This document shows positions 20,887-31,448 of a stretch of DNA of 64,000 nucleotides, piece by piece (within the stretch, counting starts at the first letter, position 1; every line of letters starts with the position of its first letter). Both the position numbers and the translations under genes were made by a program. The notes under the pieces are model-generated. The model saw nothing but the letters and a program-made list of their open reading frames with translations. It was not told where the DNA came from and made no database searches. Source of the stretch: Pegoplata infirma (taxonomy: Eukaryota > Arthropoda > Insecta > Diptera > Anthomyiidae); NCBI GenBank assembly GCA_963921195.1, contig OY992539.1, forward strand, positions 160,462,622-160,526,621, written 5' to 3'.

Positions 20887-21802
20887 ATACATACATCTAA
20901 ACTAAAAAAAAAAATATTTATAAAAGAAAAAGAAAGTGGCATGTTTCTTAATAAATTGACATTTTTAAAAAATGGAAAATTTCAGAACGGGTTCTGAAAA
21001 TTTTCAAACAAAAATTAAAAAAAAAAAAATAACTAGCAAACATTAAAAAATTACTTAAAATAAAATTTTGATAGTCGACAAAAATGTTCATTAAAAATTT
21101 TTGCAATTTTTTTTTCATATGTAAAGATTTGCCACATCCAGAAATGATTTGCACTCAAATTCAGGGTCGCCAGTTTTTTTTTGGATGCCATCACCAAATT
21201 AAAATTTCTCATCCCCAAAAATCCCCAAAAAAAAATTTCTCAAAATTTACTACACACAAAAAAAACTTGCAACCCATCAAGTGCTTTTGAGTAATTTAGC
21301 CAATTTTTTAGAACAAAAACTTGGTTAACTTACGCACAAAGACTTGGTGGTTTGTATTTTACACAGAAACTTGGCTAAAAAGTGTAAGTGTATTTTGCGT
21401 GTTGAGCGATTAGCACATCATTGGAAACCGCCAATGTTTCGATAAGTATTATGATAAAATTCAAAAACGGAAATTTTTTATCACGGATGGATAACTCAGG
21501 AATTTTTAATTTAGACACCAGCGATAGAGTACTTTATTGGTCCAAATTTGATATAATCTTGTTTTATATCTTGAATTCCCTCAAAAGTTTTCTCAGCAAA
21601 CATAAGTCATCGGCCCTAAGAAATTGTTTATACCCTTTAAAAAAAACAACGAAAATTCTTTTAAGGTTTGATATACATATTGCCGTAAAAGTTTTACGGT
21701 AAAACCCCTTAAATTTGTATAAATACTAACTCCGGAATAGGTATCTAAAACGTTGTATTGGTTTTTAACTGGGCTATTCATAATGAGTAAATTAATTCTA
21801 AT

Positions 21803-21851
21803 GTAGGTTTATTTGACTGATATTGCATGAATATTTGTCAAATAAACCTAC
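21803..21851. repeat. Perfect 15 bp hairpin in the hAT interior
   Basis: GTAGGTTTATTTGAC (21803-21817) and GTCAAATAAACCTAC (21837-21851) pair perfectly around a 19 base loop. Further out GGGCTATTCATAA (from about 21770) and TTATGAATAAAGGCC (to about 21886) are also inverted, so a roughly 115 bp MITE may be present. The same structure recurs in duplication copy 2 (about 32805-32925). Confidence 0.5.
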
Positions 21852-22096
21852 TTTAAGTACACTTTAAGTATTATGAATAAAGGCCTAAGAATTTAAGAAG
21901 TCGTAAAAGACCAGTATTTTCAATTAATGTACTTTTAGACTTTTTCTACAGAAAAAACTTGTGAATTTTGGAAATTTTCTATAATGGATTTAACGGATAT
22001 ACTATAGAAAATGTATGAAAATTTACAATTTGGTTTAAAGAAAAATTAAAGCATGATAACATGATATCACTACGATCCAGGTTTTGACAGACACAA

Positions 22097-22902
22097 CCCA
22101 GCAGAAATAAATCGAGATTTTGGCGACACAGCATCTGTTTATAGCATACCGTAGCGCATCCAAAGAGCGCTCTCAGGGATGCAGTAAAAGGAAGGGGAAA
22201 AAATTTTAATTTTTTTTTTTATATATTTTTTATATAAAACTTATAATATGTAATTATTTTTTGATAAAATTTCACACTTGCTTTCCTTTTTTAATATTTT
22301 TAACACTTTTTGAATAAAAAACATGAGTTTTAGACAAAGACACATGATTTGACTGCATCATTATTGCGCATTAATCAGCGCTGCAAAGAGCGCTTCAATC
22401 ATAGCATCTTTGACCGCTGTTCCCAAAAAAAATCCCATAAAAAATGTGAAAATGAAAATTTCCGATATTTTTTTGATGTTCACTTCCGATTTTTTTTTTC
22501 ATTTTGTTTCACATAAATAAAGTTTTGTAAAGTAAAACGAATGAATTTTTTTGTTATATTTTTTTAAATTTTAGTTATTTGATTTCAACTTTGAATTTAC
22601 AGCATATTTATTCTGCTTAAATCAGCTCTACAGATACATGAATTCACTGCATCTTTAATCTGCTTAAATCAGCGCTAAAAAGATACATGAATTTACAGCA
22701 TCTTTATTCTGCTTAAATCAGCGCTCTAAAGACACGTGATTTCAGTCCATCTAAAGAGCGCTGTTTCTGTGTATCCAACTAGCGCTCTAAAGTGGGACAT
22801 CGCCTTAGGGAATCATGCATGAATTCAGCGCAATTGGATGCGCTCCTTTACTCAAGTTCCCCTTCCAAAAGCTGCTGAACGTTCAGCAAAATTTCTGCTG
22901 GG
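22097..22902. mobile_element. CCCAGCA-family element (806 bp), unique to copy 1
   Basis: CCCAGCAGAAAT and ATTTCTGCTGGG bound the insert, with AA on both sides (22095-22096, 22903-22904). Duplication copy 2 reads ACACAATATAAAA across the same place (about 33125-33137), an empty site with a single AA. This shows directly that the family makes a 2 bp duplication. The interior has repeated AGCGCTCT/AATCAGCGCT words. Non-coding. Confidence 0.85.
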
Positions 22903-23181
22903 AATATAAAATTTTAGTTTTTTATATAAATGTCACATTATTCCTACGTTTGCGGTTTTTTTTTTTGTATGCTTTAATGTCCACGATTGATCAAAAATAA
23001 AGTAGAGTAAATTTGACCGATTTGCTTATCTAAAATATTTCATCCCCTAAAAATCCCCGAAAAAATCAGTGTCATCCCCATGAAATCCCCGGATCCCCAA
23101 ATCAAATTTTTCATCCCCAATTTCCAAAAAAAATCCCCTATTTGGGGACAAAACCCCTAAACTGGCAACACTGCTCAAATT

Positions 23182-23222
23182 TATGGATTCGGCCAAGGCG
23201 AAATTATTTTTTTTACTTGTTT
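23182..23222 (+). mobile_element. 3' end of a mini-me element split by the hAT
   Basis: TTATGGATTCGGCCAAGGCG followed by ACTTGTTTT has the layout of the mini-me tail (TAAAGATTCGGCACAGCCG ... ACTTGTTTT at 34680-34720). The rest lies before the hAT insertion or is lost. Confidence 0.5.
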
Positions 23223-23591
23223 TGCATTCATTTGTATTTTTTTTAACACCTTTACACTAAAAAAATCGAGTTTAACTGCTTTTAAAGATGGATTTATAAA
23301 AACCGGGGTTCGACAGTAAACCAACCCGTCTAACCGGTTTTCGAATAGTTAAGATTTTAAAAAATTTGGAAGTTGCAATCCACATAAAACCGGTTTAAAC
23401 CGGTTTCGAAAAAACGGTCTAATCACCCTAGTAAATATACATCCTTTCAGGACTGTCTATTGTTTTAGAAAAATATCGAAAAGTTTATTCAAGTAGTGTA
23501 TTTTCAATAGCAAAACGTTTTAACAGTATTTTTTAAACATTAAAAATCAATTTGCGAAAAAATTAAAAAAATATTCGAATTAATAGCCTTG

Positions 23592-24754
23592 TTTTTATAC
23601 CCTCCACTCTAGTGATAGAGGGTATATTTAAGTTTTATACCCTCCACTCTAGTGATAGAGGGTATATATAAGTTTGTCATTCCGTTTGTAACACATCGAA
23701 ATATTGGTCTAGGACCCCATAAAGTATATATATTCATGATCCTTGATCGATTTTAAGTCGATCTAGCGTTGTCCGTCTGTCTGTCTGTCCGTTGAAAACA
23801 CGCTAACTTTTGAAAGACTTTATGGAGGCTCCTGAAGTTTGACATATATGTTGACCATTTACCGGGTCAGGTTGGTGTTGCAATCCAGCCAAATCGGTCC
23901 AGTGGTTCAAAAGTTATGAGCAAAAGAGTAAATTTCGGCAAGGGAATTTTGCGAATTTACGAGATTAAAACCACTCTAACTTTCGAGAGACAATTCTGAG
24001 GGTGCTAAAACGTGTTATATATCTTTGTCGTTCCCCAAGTCTGTTTGGTTTTGAATTTCAGCAAAATCGGTTCAGTGGTTCAAAAGTTATAAGCAAGGCT
24101 CAGAATTTCAGATTCTTTTCACCTTAAACTCTTGAAAACTCGTGAAACAAGTTTTAAAAGCATGGTAAAATACCAGTTATTTTAAAACTTGTTGTTGTTT
24201 GTTTTCCTGCCGTGGGGTGCAGTTTAGTTGTTAGACAAGTAAATATTTGTTATTGTTTTGTTATTGTTAGTGTAACTGTATGTAACGGTGTATAGTAAGT
24301 ATTTTTGGAAAAAAATCAAATAAATAATATGGGTTAGTTTGTTTTTGGTTTTTAAAGAAGATGATGGTAAAATAAAAAGAGATAAATATGTGAAATAGTT
24401 TTTTTTTTGTATTACCTATAGGTATAAAACAACAAAAATATTTTACAAAGTAATTTTGTTACTCAAAGAAATTGTACACTAAAAAATATATACACTCAAA
24501 AAAATGTTACACTCAAAAAAAATGTTTTTTTTAATTTAGTTTTTTTTTAATGAAATGTCACACTCAAAAAAATGTTGACAGTCAAAAAAATTTTACACTC
24601 AAAAAAATTTGATTGATTAAAAAAAAGTTCTACTCAAAATAATATATTTCTAATAAAAAATTTGTAATGCAATTTTTTTAGAAAATTACTATCAGATAAC
24701 ATTGTGGAGGGTATTCATAGATTTGACCAAGTCGAATTTAATTTTTCTACTTGT
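23592..24754 (+). mobile_element. mini-me/INE-1-like element in duplication copy 1
   Basis: The 5' end TTTTATACCCTCCACTCTAG plus its hairpin partner GATAGAGGGTATAT is duplicated in tandem (23592 and 23633). It is followed by GTTTGTCATTCCGTTTGTAAC, GTCCGTCTGTCTGTCTG and a body of GGTTCAAAAGTTAT words. The end is GTGGAGGGTATTCATAGATT then ACTTG. ACACTCAAAAAAA words repeat five or more times at about 24485-24610. Non-coding. Confidence 0.8.
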
Positions 24755-24928
24755 TTGCATTAAATTATTATATGGAATAACTTTATTTTATTTAAAAAAA
24801 TGGTTCAAATCTGGCCAAACAGTTTTTTTTTTAAATTTTTTTCTGAATCTACATCCTATTATCAAAAATAAAATAAAAACATAATTAAGCTAAGGTAAAA
24901 ATTTTAAGTATAAAAAAAAAAAATTTTG

Positions 24929-24985
24929 TTAAATCCTAGGATTAAATTGGATTTAATCCTAGGATTAAATCCAATTTAATCCTAT
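24929..24985. repeat. Palindromic AATCCTAGGATTAAA tandem
   Basis: AATCCTAGGATTAAATTGGA and its complement alternate, giving a self-complementary stretch of about 55 bp. The second duplication copy has the same structure at about 36441-36496. Confidence 0.6.
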
Positions 24986-25683
24986 CGTTCGTGTGTATAG
25001 TCGACTTTAAATCGAGCTCCCACTTAAATTACAATTTTTGTTGATAAACTTAAAAAATACTCACTAAAAATCAAAAAAATTTCCACATTTAACTCCCCTG
25101 TATGAATGATGTTCGGTTTCTTTAATCAGATGCGGGCGTTGTTTTGCTACAAGTGTTTTTGTGTAAAAATAAAACAATTATCATTAAAATTAAAAAAAAA
25201 AAAACAAATTAAAAAAATTGTCCAAACACTGGAAAATAAGTTGATAGAGACAACAGGTGTTCTTGCTAGAACAAAACAAATAAACTTCTTCTTCTTCTTT
25301 TTCTTATGTCACTCAATACAAGCGACAACGTCTATAGGTAAAAGACCACGCTAAACATATGTTTTTTTTATGGTCTTTATCAAAGTATTTGGTAATTTGT
25401 ATAATTGTCTGTATGATTGTTTTGTTTGTATAATTGTTTTGTTTTCCATTCTTTTTTTATTTTTTTTTTTTTTTTTCTTAATTTTCTTATTTTCCATATA
25501 TATTTTTTTTTTTGTTAATAAAATTTTTTTTTTTTTTTTTTTCTCTTTTTTTCCAAAAACGTTATAAAAAGTAACTTATAAACTACAATTAAACGATAAC
25601 CCGTGAGGTACAAATCAATACAGATGCGTATGAGATCATAAAACAAATGCTTATGAACAAACATTCGTTAATCGAATAAATTA

Positions 25684-25985
25684 ACAATTGTATATACATA
25701 TAAACATATAATCTTAAAAAGTAATATCACAACAGAAAATATTTGGCTACATTTAGATTACAATGAAAAAAAAAAAAAAAAAAAAAAAAAAACAATTGTA
25801 TGTAAAATTATTTATAAACGAGTACTCTTAAAGAGCAATATCAAAAATTTTTTTTTTTTTTTTTTAATTATATATAAAATAAAAATATCTGTAATTTAGA
25901 TAAAATCTGATAACAATAAAATAACAATTGTATGTAAAATTATGTTTACTCGAATACTCTTAAAGAGCAATATCACAAAAAATAG
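25684..25985 (-). repeat. Three tandem repeats in the LINE 3' UTR
   Basis: ACAATTGTATGTAAAATTAT ... CTTAAAGAGCAATATCA occurs at 25792-25847 and 25923-25979, and a more diverged version (ACAATTGTATATACATATAA ... AAAAAGTAATATCACAA) at 25684-25740. The units are separated by long homopolymer tracts (A run at 25765-25792, T run at 25848-25866). Repeated 3' UTR blocks can serve as template recognition sites in LINEs; that role is inference here. Confidence 0.6.
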
Positions 25986-26025
25986 CTTATGTCCTAATTG
26001 ACTTTTAATTTTGTATTTGACGACT

Positions 26026-29000
26026 TCAAATATTTATATTGGCCTTTCGGAAAAAGGCAAATATTAACTTGAACACAGCCACGTTGTTTTCCTTAAGTAA
26101 GGCTGTCAAACTGAAATTGCGAATGTTTATCTTAATGAGATTATCAATAAGGTTTAGCCGAATGGAGCGATCTACATCTGAGCATTCGAACAGGAGATGA
26201 TTGGGCGACTGAATCTCACCACACGAACATATGTTGCTATTAACTATGTTTATTTTAAAAACATGGTCCAAGCATCTCGTGTGATTAAATTTCAGTCGAT
26301 TGATCATACAAACAACATCCCTTGAAAGACTGCACTCCCTAAACCAAGGTTTTTCGTTCACACGTGGATTGAAATTATGTAGATGTCTACCGAACTCTGA
26401 ACCATTCCATCGCGTTTGCCATGATGCAATCGCAGTGGAACGATCGATGGACCGGAGATCAGAGGCATAAATCTGATCCTGATATACCGACCCGTGTCTG
26501 TCAGATGCAACTCTGTCAACATAGTCGTTACCTTCTATCCCCATATGGCTGGGTACCCATAGAAACTGAATGAAAAAAAAATTAACTCTCAATGTACGAA
26601 GAATATTCCTTATCTTATAGATTATAGGGTGTGTTCTACTGTCCGGGTAGGACTGAATAGCCTGTAATACTGATTTACTATCTGATATTATAACAAATTT
26701 ACCGCGATCCTGTAATTCTATTAGACGCAGTGCCTCAAAAATGGCCAATGCTTTTGCCACATAAACAGATGAGTTCGGGTTTGATATAAAACAGGCTTCC
26801 AGATCCTGATCAGGAAACCATACACCACTCCCTACAAAATCAGACGATTTGGAGCCATCGGTAAAAATTCTGCGATATGACGCAAGTTTACTACCGGCGT
26901 ATAAGTCGAAAAGCATTCCAACCTCTGCCGGCGTTGTAGCCGTCTTTTTAACGGGTAAATATTTGACCACTGGTTTACTAAAAAGTGACTCGTATGGTAC
27001 TGAAAACATAGGGTGTGTACTATTGTCAAACGTATTGAAAGTACGGTATTTCTCTAGGAACTTTGTAGCAAATGTGGGTCTTTCACTGTAGTTGGATAAT
27101 TGTAAAATAAATCTCCGCGCTGGATGAAATCTGTTGGTTAAGATCTTATTGATCATACCATCAGACATCAACGCTAATCTCTCGGGCAGTGGCATAACGT
27201 TTGCCATTTGCTCCATACCGAGTGTATGTGTTGAACACATAGCCCCCAGAGCAATCCTAATACACTTCCATTGCATTCTCTGAAATTTAAGCATGTAGTT
27301 CTTAGGACAGTCCAGAAGCAGCGGGGACATATACTCAAGTATTGGTCGAACAGCACCGAGATAGAGTTGAATCAGGCAGCCCGGGTCTGAACCCCATGAA
27401 ACCGCGCAAAGTGAACGTAGTACATTCACAAAGCCGAAGCATTGAGAAATAACCTTGTCCACATGGGGCTTAAGCAATAACTTAACATGAAACACGAAGC
27501 CGAGAAAGTTGAATGTTCTCGTATAGTCAATATTCTGACCCGCAATAGTCATGGGAGTAATATTCTGAATCCTGTTTCTCCTAGTAAAAATCATGGCCTT
27601 TGTCTTTTTAGCCGAAAGAGATAACTGAAGTTGTTCGAGCTTATGGTTAATAATGTCCAAAGCGTCCTGTACCCTAGCCTTAGCAGTAGAAATATCTGCG
27701 TCAGAACTAAAAATTACTACGTCGTCGGCATAACCCAAAACATGAACCGCTTCTGGTATATCACTAAAGATCTCGTTAATATAAACATTAAAGCATATTG
27801 GGCTTAACACACAACCCTGTGGCACGCCAGTAAAAGACTGACGTGTAACAGGCTCGCTACCCGACCCAATACTGAGATGCTTACGCAGGAAAAGACAATA
27901 GACCAAGTCACAGAATTGGTCGGGGATTCCCATAACTTTCATACGTTCACGTAGGATCGTTATGTTCACGTTATCGAAAGCACCCTTTACATCAACGAAT
28001 ACTGCTACCAATGATTCCTTCCTCAAAAAGGCAAGCTTCACAGCTGACCAAAGAGCCACTACGTTGTCCGCAGTAGATTTCGACCGCCGAAAGCCAGACT
28101 GAAGATCGCTAAGTTTGTCATTAGCTTCTAAAAAGCATTCGAGACGCGTACAAAGAATACGTTCAAAAAGTTTACGAAAGACTGGGGCAAGTGCTATAGA
28201 CCGGTATGAGCCAGCATCAGTAGAACTACCGCCCCTCTTCCTGAGAGGAATGACCTTGAATTGAAACCAGCAATTGGGTAATACACCCGAGGATAAAATG
28301 ACGTTAAACTCATGTAATATGCCGACCCTGTGAGTCGAATTAAAGAGCTTGACGTGACCGTTGCAGATTCCATCCAAACCAGGAGCAGTTTCGCTGGAGA
28401 TGGATATGGCCCTATCCAGTTCAGAGTACGTAAACTTTTTAAGAAGAGGATGTTCACCGATAAAGGGACATGGTTGAACCAGATTGATAGGGCCAGAAGG
28501 ACCCGAAAGGTTATCACAAAATTGGGTAATGCATTCTCTTAAGCCCGATAATGAACTATTGTAACTGCCTTTATAAAATTTTACTTTACGCCACAATTCG
28601 GATACAGTGATCTCGCTGTTTATGCTTGAACAGAACTCCTTCCAGCCTCTTCTCTTCTCTGAGCGAAGTGTGTACATGTAATGTTTCCTAGCCTCTGAGA
28701 GCTTACCAAAATTGTCGCGAGATGGGTTAGTCGCACAGTACCCTGTGGCAAGTCTCAGCCTCGCACTGGCCTCATTACATTTGGCACTCCACCAGGGGTT
28801 CGGCGGTCTGGTGTTCTTCCTACCCCTAGCCCTAAAGGCCTCGCCAAATTTAAGAGAAAAAACATCGAAGAAGGATCCGGGAGAAATATTGTAAAAATCT
28901 TCTGAATTCAAAAAATCAGATAGTTTTCGATTTAATACGCACTTATCAATTTTCCTAGGAATAACATGGTTACTAGCAATTGTATAAGTCAGATGTAAAT

Positions 29001-29661
29001 AAATTTGTATCTCAATTATGCAGTGTACACTACCGAGGGTCTCCCTGCACGTGAGCCAGCTGGAGCCAATCCCCAAGTTAGGTGAGCACAGCGTTAAATC
29101 GATACATGAAGTCGATCCGCCCATAAAGGTGGGATCGCCGTTATTAAGGAGTACCAGATTATGTTCCTCTATGAACTCCAGGGTTTTCTCTCCCCTCGCG
29201 TCACTTGCCCGGCTTCCCCAGTTCACATGATGTGAGTTGAAGTCGCCACATACCAGTAACGACGAGATTGAGACACCCAGCAGCAAAGAAGACAGATCAG
29301 CGGTCGAAAAATTCGACCTAGGTGGTACATATACACTTAAAACGCTAAGCGGACCGTCCTCCGTTAAAATCTCACATGCACATACTTCGATTTCCGTGTT
29401 CGTGGAGGATACTATTAACTGCCTACAAGGTATATTATCCCGAACGGCAATAGCAACACCACCACCATGGGCGGTTGAACTTGGCCGATCATATCTAAAT
29501 ATATTAAAGTTCCTTAAAATAAAAGACTCACCGGGCTTTAAAAATGTTTCTGAAAGACAGGCAACAGAAACGTTGTTATCAAAAAGATATTGTTGAAGTT
29601 GACTTTTCTTATTACGGACGCTTGTACAATTAAGTTGAATGAGTTTCATAGGCATGTTCAA
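26026..29661 (-). CDS. LINE ORF2: endonuclease, reverse transcriptase, RNase H
   Basis: This 1211-residue protein would nick target DNA, copy the element RNA and degrade it. The N-terminal APE-type endonuclease (~1-230) shows QLNCTSVRNK, LSETFL and VCGDFNSHH. Its last motif, normally SDH, reads SVH here (LGSVHCII), so a metal-binding or catalytic aspartate is missing. The reverse transcriptase (~430-720) shows APGLDGI, LQSGFRRSKST, FVDVKGAFDNV, GVPQGCVLSP and the YADD centre. RNase H (~940-1070) keeps FTDGSKS, AIFEAL, ISDSKS and a VPSHMGIEGND motif. A cysteine/histidine cluster (ICSCGEIQSPNHLLFEC) lies near the C-terminus. The start at 29661 lies inside ORF1 (32 bp overlap); MKLIQLNC five codons on could also serve. 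Confidence 0.9.
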   Translation of the reverse strand: MNMPMKLIQLNCTSVRNKKSQLQQYLFDNNVSVACLSETFLKPGESFILRNFNIFRYDRPSSTAHGGGVAIAVRDNIPCRQLIVSSTNTEIEVCACEILTEDGPLSVLSVYVPPRSNFSTADLSSLLLGVSISSLLVCGDFNSHHVNWGSRASDARGEKTLEFIEEHNLVLLNNGDPTFMGGSTSCIDLTLCSPNLGIGSSWLTCRETLGSVHCIIEIQIYLHLTYTIASNHVIPRKIDKCVLNRKLSDFLNSEDFYNISPGSFFDVFSLKFGEAFRARGRKNTRPPNPWWSAKCNEASARLRLATGYCATNPSRDNFGKLSEARKHYMYTLRSEKRRGWKEFCSSINSEITVSELWRKVKFYKGSYNSSLSGLRECITQFCDNLSGPSGPINLVQPCPFIGEHPLLKKFTYSELDRAISISSETAPGLDGICNGHVKLFNSTHRVGILHEFNVILSSGVLPNCWFQFKVIPLRKRGGSSTDAGSYRSIALAPVFRKLFERILCTRLECFLEANDKLSDLQSGFRRSKSTADNVVALWSAVKLAFLRKESLVAVFVDVKGAFDNVNITILRERMKVMGIPDQFCDLVYCLFLRKHLSIGSGSEPVTRQSFTGVPQGCVLSPICFNVYINEIFSDIPEAVHVLGYADDVVIFSSDADISTAKARVQDALDIINHKLEQLQLSLSAKKTKAMIFTRRNRIQNITPMTIAGQNIDYTRTFNFLGFVFHVKLLLKPHVDKVISQCFGFVNVLRSLCAVSWGSDPGCLIQLYLGAVRPILEYMSPLLLDCPKNYMLKFQRMQWKCIRIALGAMCSTHTLGMEQMANVMPLPERLALMSDGMINKILTNRFHPARRFILQLSNYSERPTFATKFLEKYRTFNTFDNSTHPMFSVPYESLFSKPVVKYLPVKKTATTPAEVGMLFDLYAGSKLASYRRIFTDGSKSSDFVGSGVWFPDQDLEACFISNPNSSVYVAKALAIFEALRLIELQDRGKFVIISDSKSVLQAIQSYPDSRTHPIIYKIRNILRTLRVNFFFIQFLWVPSHMGIEGNDYVDRVASDRHGSVYQDQIYASDLRSIDRSTAIASWQTRWNGSEFGRHLHNFNPRVNEKPWFRECSLSRDVVCMINRLKFNHTRCLDHVFKINIVNSNICSCGEIQSPNHLLFECSDVDRSIRLNLIDNLIKINIRNFSLTALLKENNVAVFKLIFAFFRKANINI

Positions 29662-30931
29662 ATTGTTTTATAATACTGCCAAATAAAGTACACAGCCTGT
29701 CCTGGGTACCATTTGAAGTTTCAGTGAGTCCTTTTACAATGGAACTAAAAAAGGGTTTGATATGCTGAACAGTATCGGCATCAGAATTTTTAATATTGGT
29801 GACGATAATGCCCTCAATTTTCGAAATAATTTTATCTTCGATTACTGTCTTGCTTGGTGGTTCAGAAACTTTGCGCTCCCTGAAAGGGTTACGGACAACG
29901 CCGGCGGGTTTATCCAATGCATCTGGAGTGAGGTCCAACGCCTCAGGTTCCTCAAGGCGAACTCTCTTATTCGGAGCAGACCCACCTGTTGGACGAGACG
30001 GAGGACTTAAGGAGGCAGAACTCCACACAGGACGGCAGGGAAGACTCGGAAACTCGACGTGACTAAATAAAGGCACAGATTTGGCAGTATTGGAAATTGC
30101 TGGAGTTGAGAAAGTGATAGGGTTAGGCCTCATCAAATTCGCCACCTCTGCCTTGGCCCTGACCTGTTCAGCATATACTGGACAGTCCCGTGAGTTGGCT
30201 TCATGACACCCGCCACAATTCACGCACCTTGGTGGAGAACTGCACACATTTGCACCCACGTGGATATTACCGCATCCGCAGCAAATCTTAGCACCACGGG
30301 TGCACACTCTATCGGTATGACCAAAACGCCAGCAGTTCCTACACTGAATTACCGGTTCCCTATACGGAGTTACCGGGAAATTTACACCGTCGATGTTGAG
30401 GTGAGAGGGTAGTTTATCCCCCGAAAAACATATGCGGACGGAATCAATTTTGACGCGACCCTCAGTCTCAGTGTCCAAGCGTGTGAAGCGAAAAACCTCC
30501 GTCAATCCACAATAGTCTGGAAGAGATCCAAATTTCAGAATATTCTTTGGCCGAGCACGCTCAAATATATCCCTCTCCGAGTAGTCTATCGGCACTGGAC
30601 AAACGCCCTTCACCTCGCACAAATCGGAGGGGATATACACGGAGTAGCTCTTACAAAGTTCCTCATCCTTTGCAATATCATTAATAACTTTCATGTCACT
30701 GGAAGTTATCCTAACCTTTTTCTTCGATATATAAAAAATTTCCATATTCTTATACCTGTTGTAGATCTTCTTTCCTATTTTAACAATGGGAAGTGCGTTA
30801 TTCTTACGTGAGCTGATGAATGCCGTGAAAATGCCCGTACCATGGACATAAAACCTGGCCCTTGGTACTTTCACCTCCGCCGAATCCTTGTCACCATCCA
30901 TTTTGTATTTTTTGTCTTCTGGCCAAACCAT
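29630..30931 (-). CDS. LINE ORF1: gag-like RNA-binding protein with three zinc knuckles
   Basis: The product has 433 residues. A central cluster of CCHC knuckles lies at about residues 195-250 (CRNCWRFGHTDRVC, CCGCGNIHVGANVC, CVNCGGCHEANSRDC), preceded by a basic, folded N-terminal half and followed by a proline/serine-rich tail. Such proteins coat the element RNA and form the particle used in target-primed retrotransposition. The next start, MDGDKD at residue 11, could be the real initiator. The stop overlaps the ORF2 start, which suggests reinitiation for ORF2. No frameshift or internal stop is present. Confidence 0.88.
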   Translation of the reverse strand: MVWPEDKKYKMDGDKDSAEVKVPRARFYVHGTGIFTAFISSRKNNALPIVKIGKKIYNRYKNMEIFYISKKKVRITSSDMKVINDIAKDEELCKSYSVYIPSDLCEVKGVCPVPIDYSERDIFERARPKNILKFGSLPDYCGLTEVFRFTRLDTETEGRVKIDSVRICFSGDKLPSHLNIDGVNFPVTPYREPVIQCRNCWRFGHTDRVCTRGAKICCGCGNIHVGANVCSSPPRCVNCGGCHEANSRDCPVYAEQVRAKAEVANLMRPNPITFSTPAISNTAKSVPLFSHVEFPSLPCRPVWSSASLSPPSRPTGGSAPNKRVRLEEPEALDLTPDALDKPAGVVRNPFRERKVSEPPSKTVIEDKIISKIEGIIVTNIKNSDADTVQHIKPFFSSIVKGLTETSNGTQDRLCTLFGSIIKQFEHAYETHST

Positions 30932-31448
30932 TTTTGTAAAAAAAAAAAAAAATTAAATTGCTTTATAATAAAAATTTATGTTGTGGTGTGATTATGTCGG
31001 TGTACACAGTAAGCCGATTGTCAAATTTCAAAAAAGAAACAATTTAATTTATTAATTTATTCACAAATTCAATGCAATTCTAGCAGACAAGATTAAAAAC
31101 GTGCTATTGCGCCAAAAGCAAAATCAAAAGTCTAAAACATTTTTCATACGATACTCCATTGGACTACAACAATATGTTTTTTGTTGTTGTGAATGAAATT
31201 ATACCATTATTAGGGCTATTCATCACTATGGCGTGCCAACCATTATGTTCAAATTCTGATTAATTTTTATTAATAAATAAAAATTGTTTTATTCGACCTT
31301 TAAAATATTATATTTTGTGAGGATGTTTATTCTGGCTCGAGGTCATTATTTTCTTTACTAATTAAAACCATGATATTCTCATAGCATAATTTTCAAGAAA
31401 ATTATTTTTTGTGTTAAATTAATTTATGTTGGTCATTTTTGCAAGACT

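Larger units (their letters stand above)
19289..21012. repeat. Large inverted repeat around a foldback element
   Basis: The arm at 19289-19400 (TTTTCAGAACCCGTTCTGAA, ATGTCAATTTATTAA) is mirrored at about 20896-21012 (TTCAGAACGGGTTCTGAA). Inside lie a 200 bp palindrome (19440-19645) and the foldback element 19656-20886. This is an older palindromic element that received the younger one; its own ends were not identified. Confidence 0.65.
21162..23173. mobile_element. hAT element in duplication copy 1
   Basis: CAGGGTCGCCAGTTT at 21162 and AAACTGGCAACACTG ending at 23173 are imperfect inverted termini flanked by a perfect 8 bp duplication CTCAAATT (21154-21161, 23174-23181). CATCCCC/ATCCCCAAA words lie near both ends. 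It is inserted into the 3' end of a mini-me element, whose tail continues at 23182-23222. The identical 93-codon ORF in both duplicates (21421-21702 here) has no transposase motif. Confidence 0.85.
21117..25282 (+). repeat. Segmental duplication, copy 1
   Basis: From CATATGTAAAGATTTGCCAC to AACAAAACAAATAAAC this block matches 32149-36793 almost base for base; the differences I noticed are a C/G substitution near 21707 and small run-length changes. Copy 1 alone has the CCCAGCA element at 22097-22902, and copy 2 alone has the mini-me at 33436-34718. It contains a hAT element and mini-me sequences, with no host gene. Confidence 0.9.
25283..30990 (-). mobile_element. I-clade LINE, apparently full length
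   Basis: The element has a gag-like ORF1 (29630-30931), an ORF2 with endonuclease, reverse transcriptase and RNase H (26026-29661), and a 3' UTR of about 740 bp. The UTR is rich in A runs (T runs on the plus strand) and ends in (GAA)n, seen as TTCTTCTTCTT at 25283. The 3' border is precise because duplication copy 2 diverges from copy 1 at exactly this point. The 5' border is uncertain and lies shortly upstream of 30931. RNase H downstream of RT plus a three-knuckle ORF1 fit the I clade. Both ORFs are open. Confidence 0.8.

Noticed and set aside
21421..21702. 93-codon ORF present identically in both duplication copies (also 32455-32736) as a conserved gene
   Set aside because: The identity follows from the recent duplication. 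The protein shows no transposase or other motif and lies inside a non-autonomous hAT element.
29018..29596. Plus-strand ORFs within the LINE (for example 29237-29596)
   Set aside because: They are antisense shadows of ORF2, whose minus-strand frame carries all catalytic motifs.
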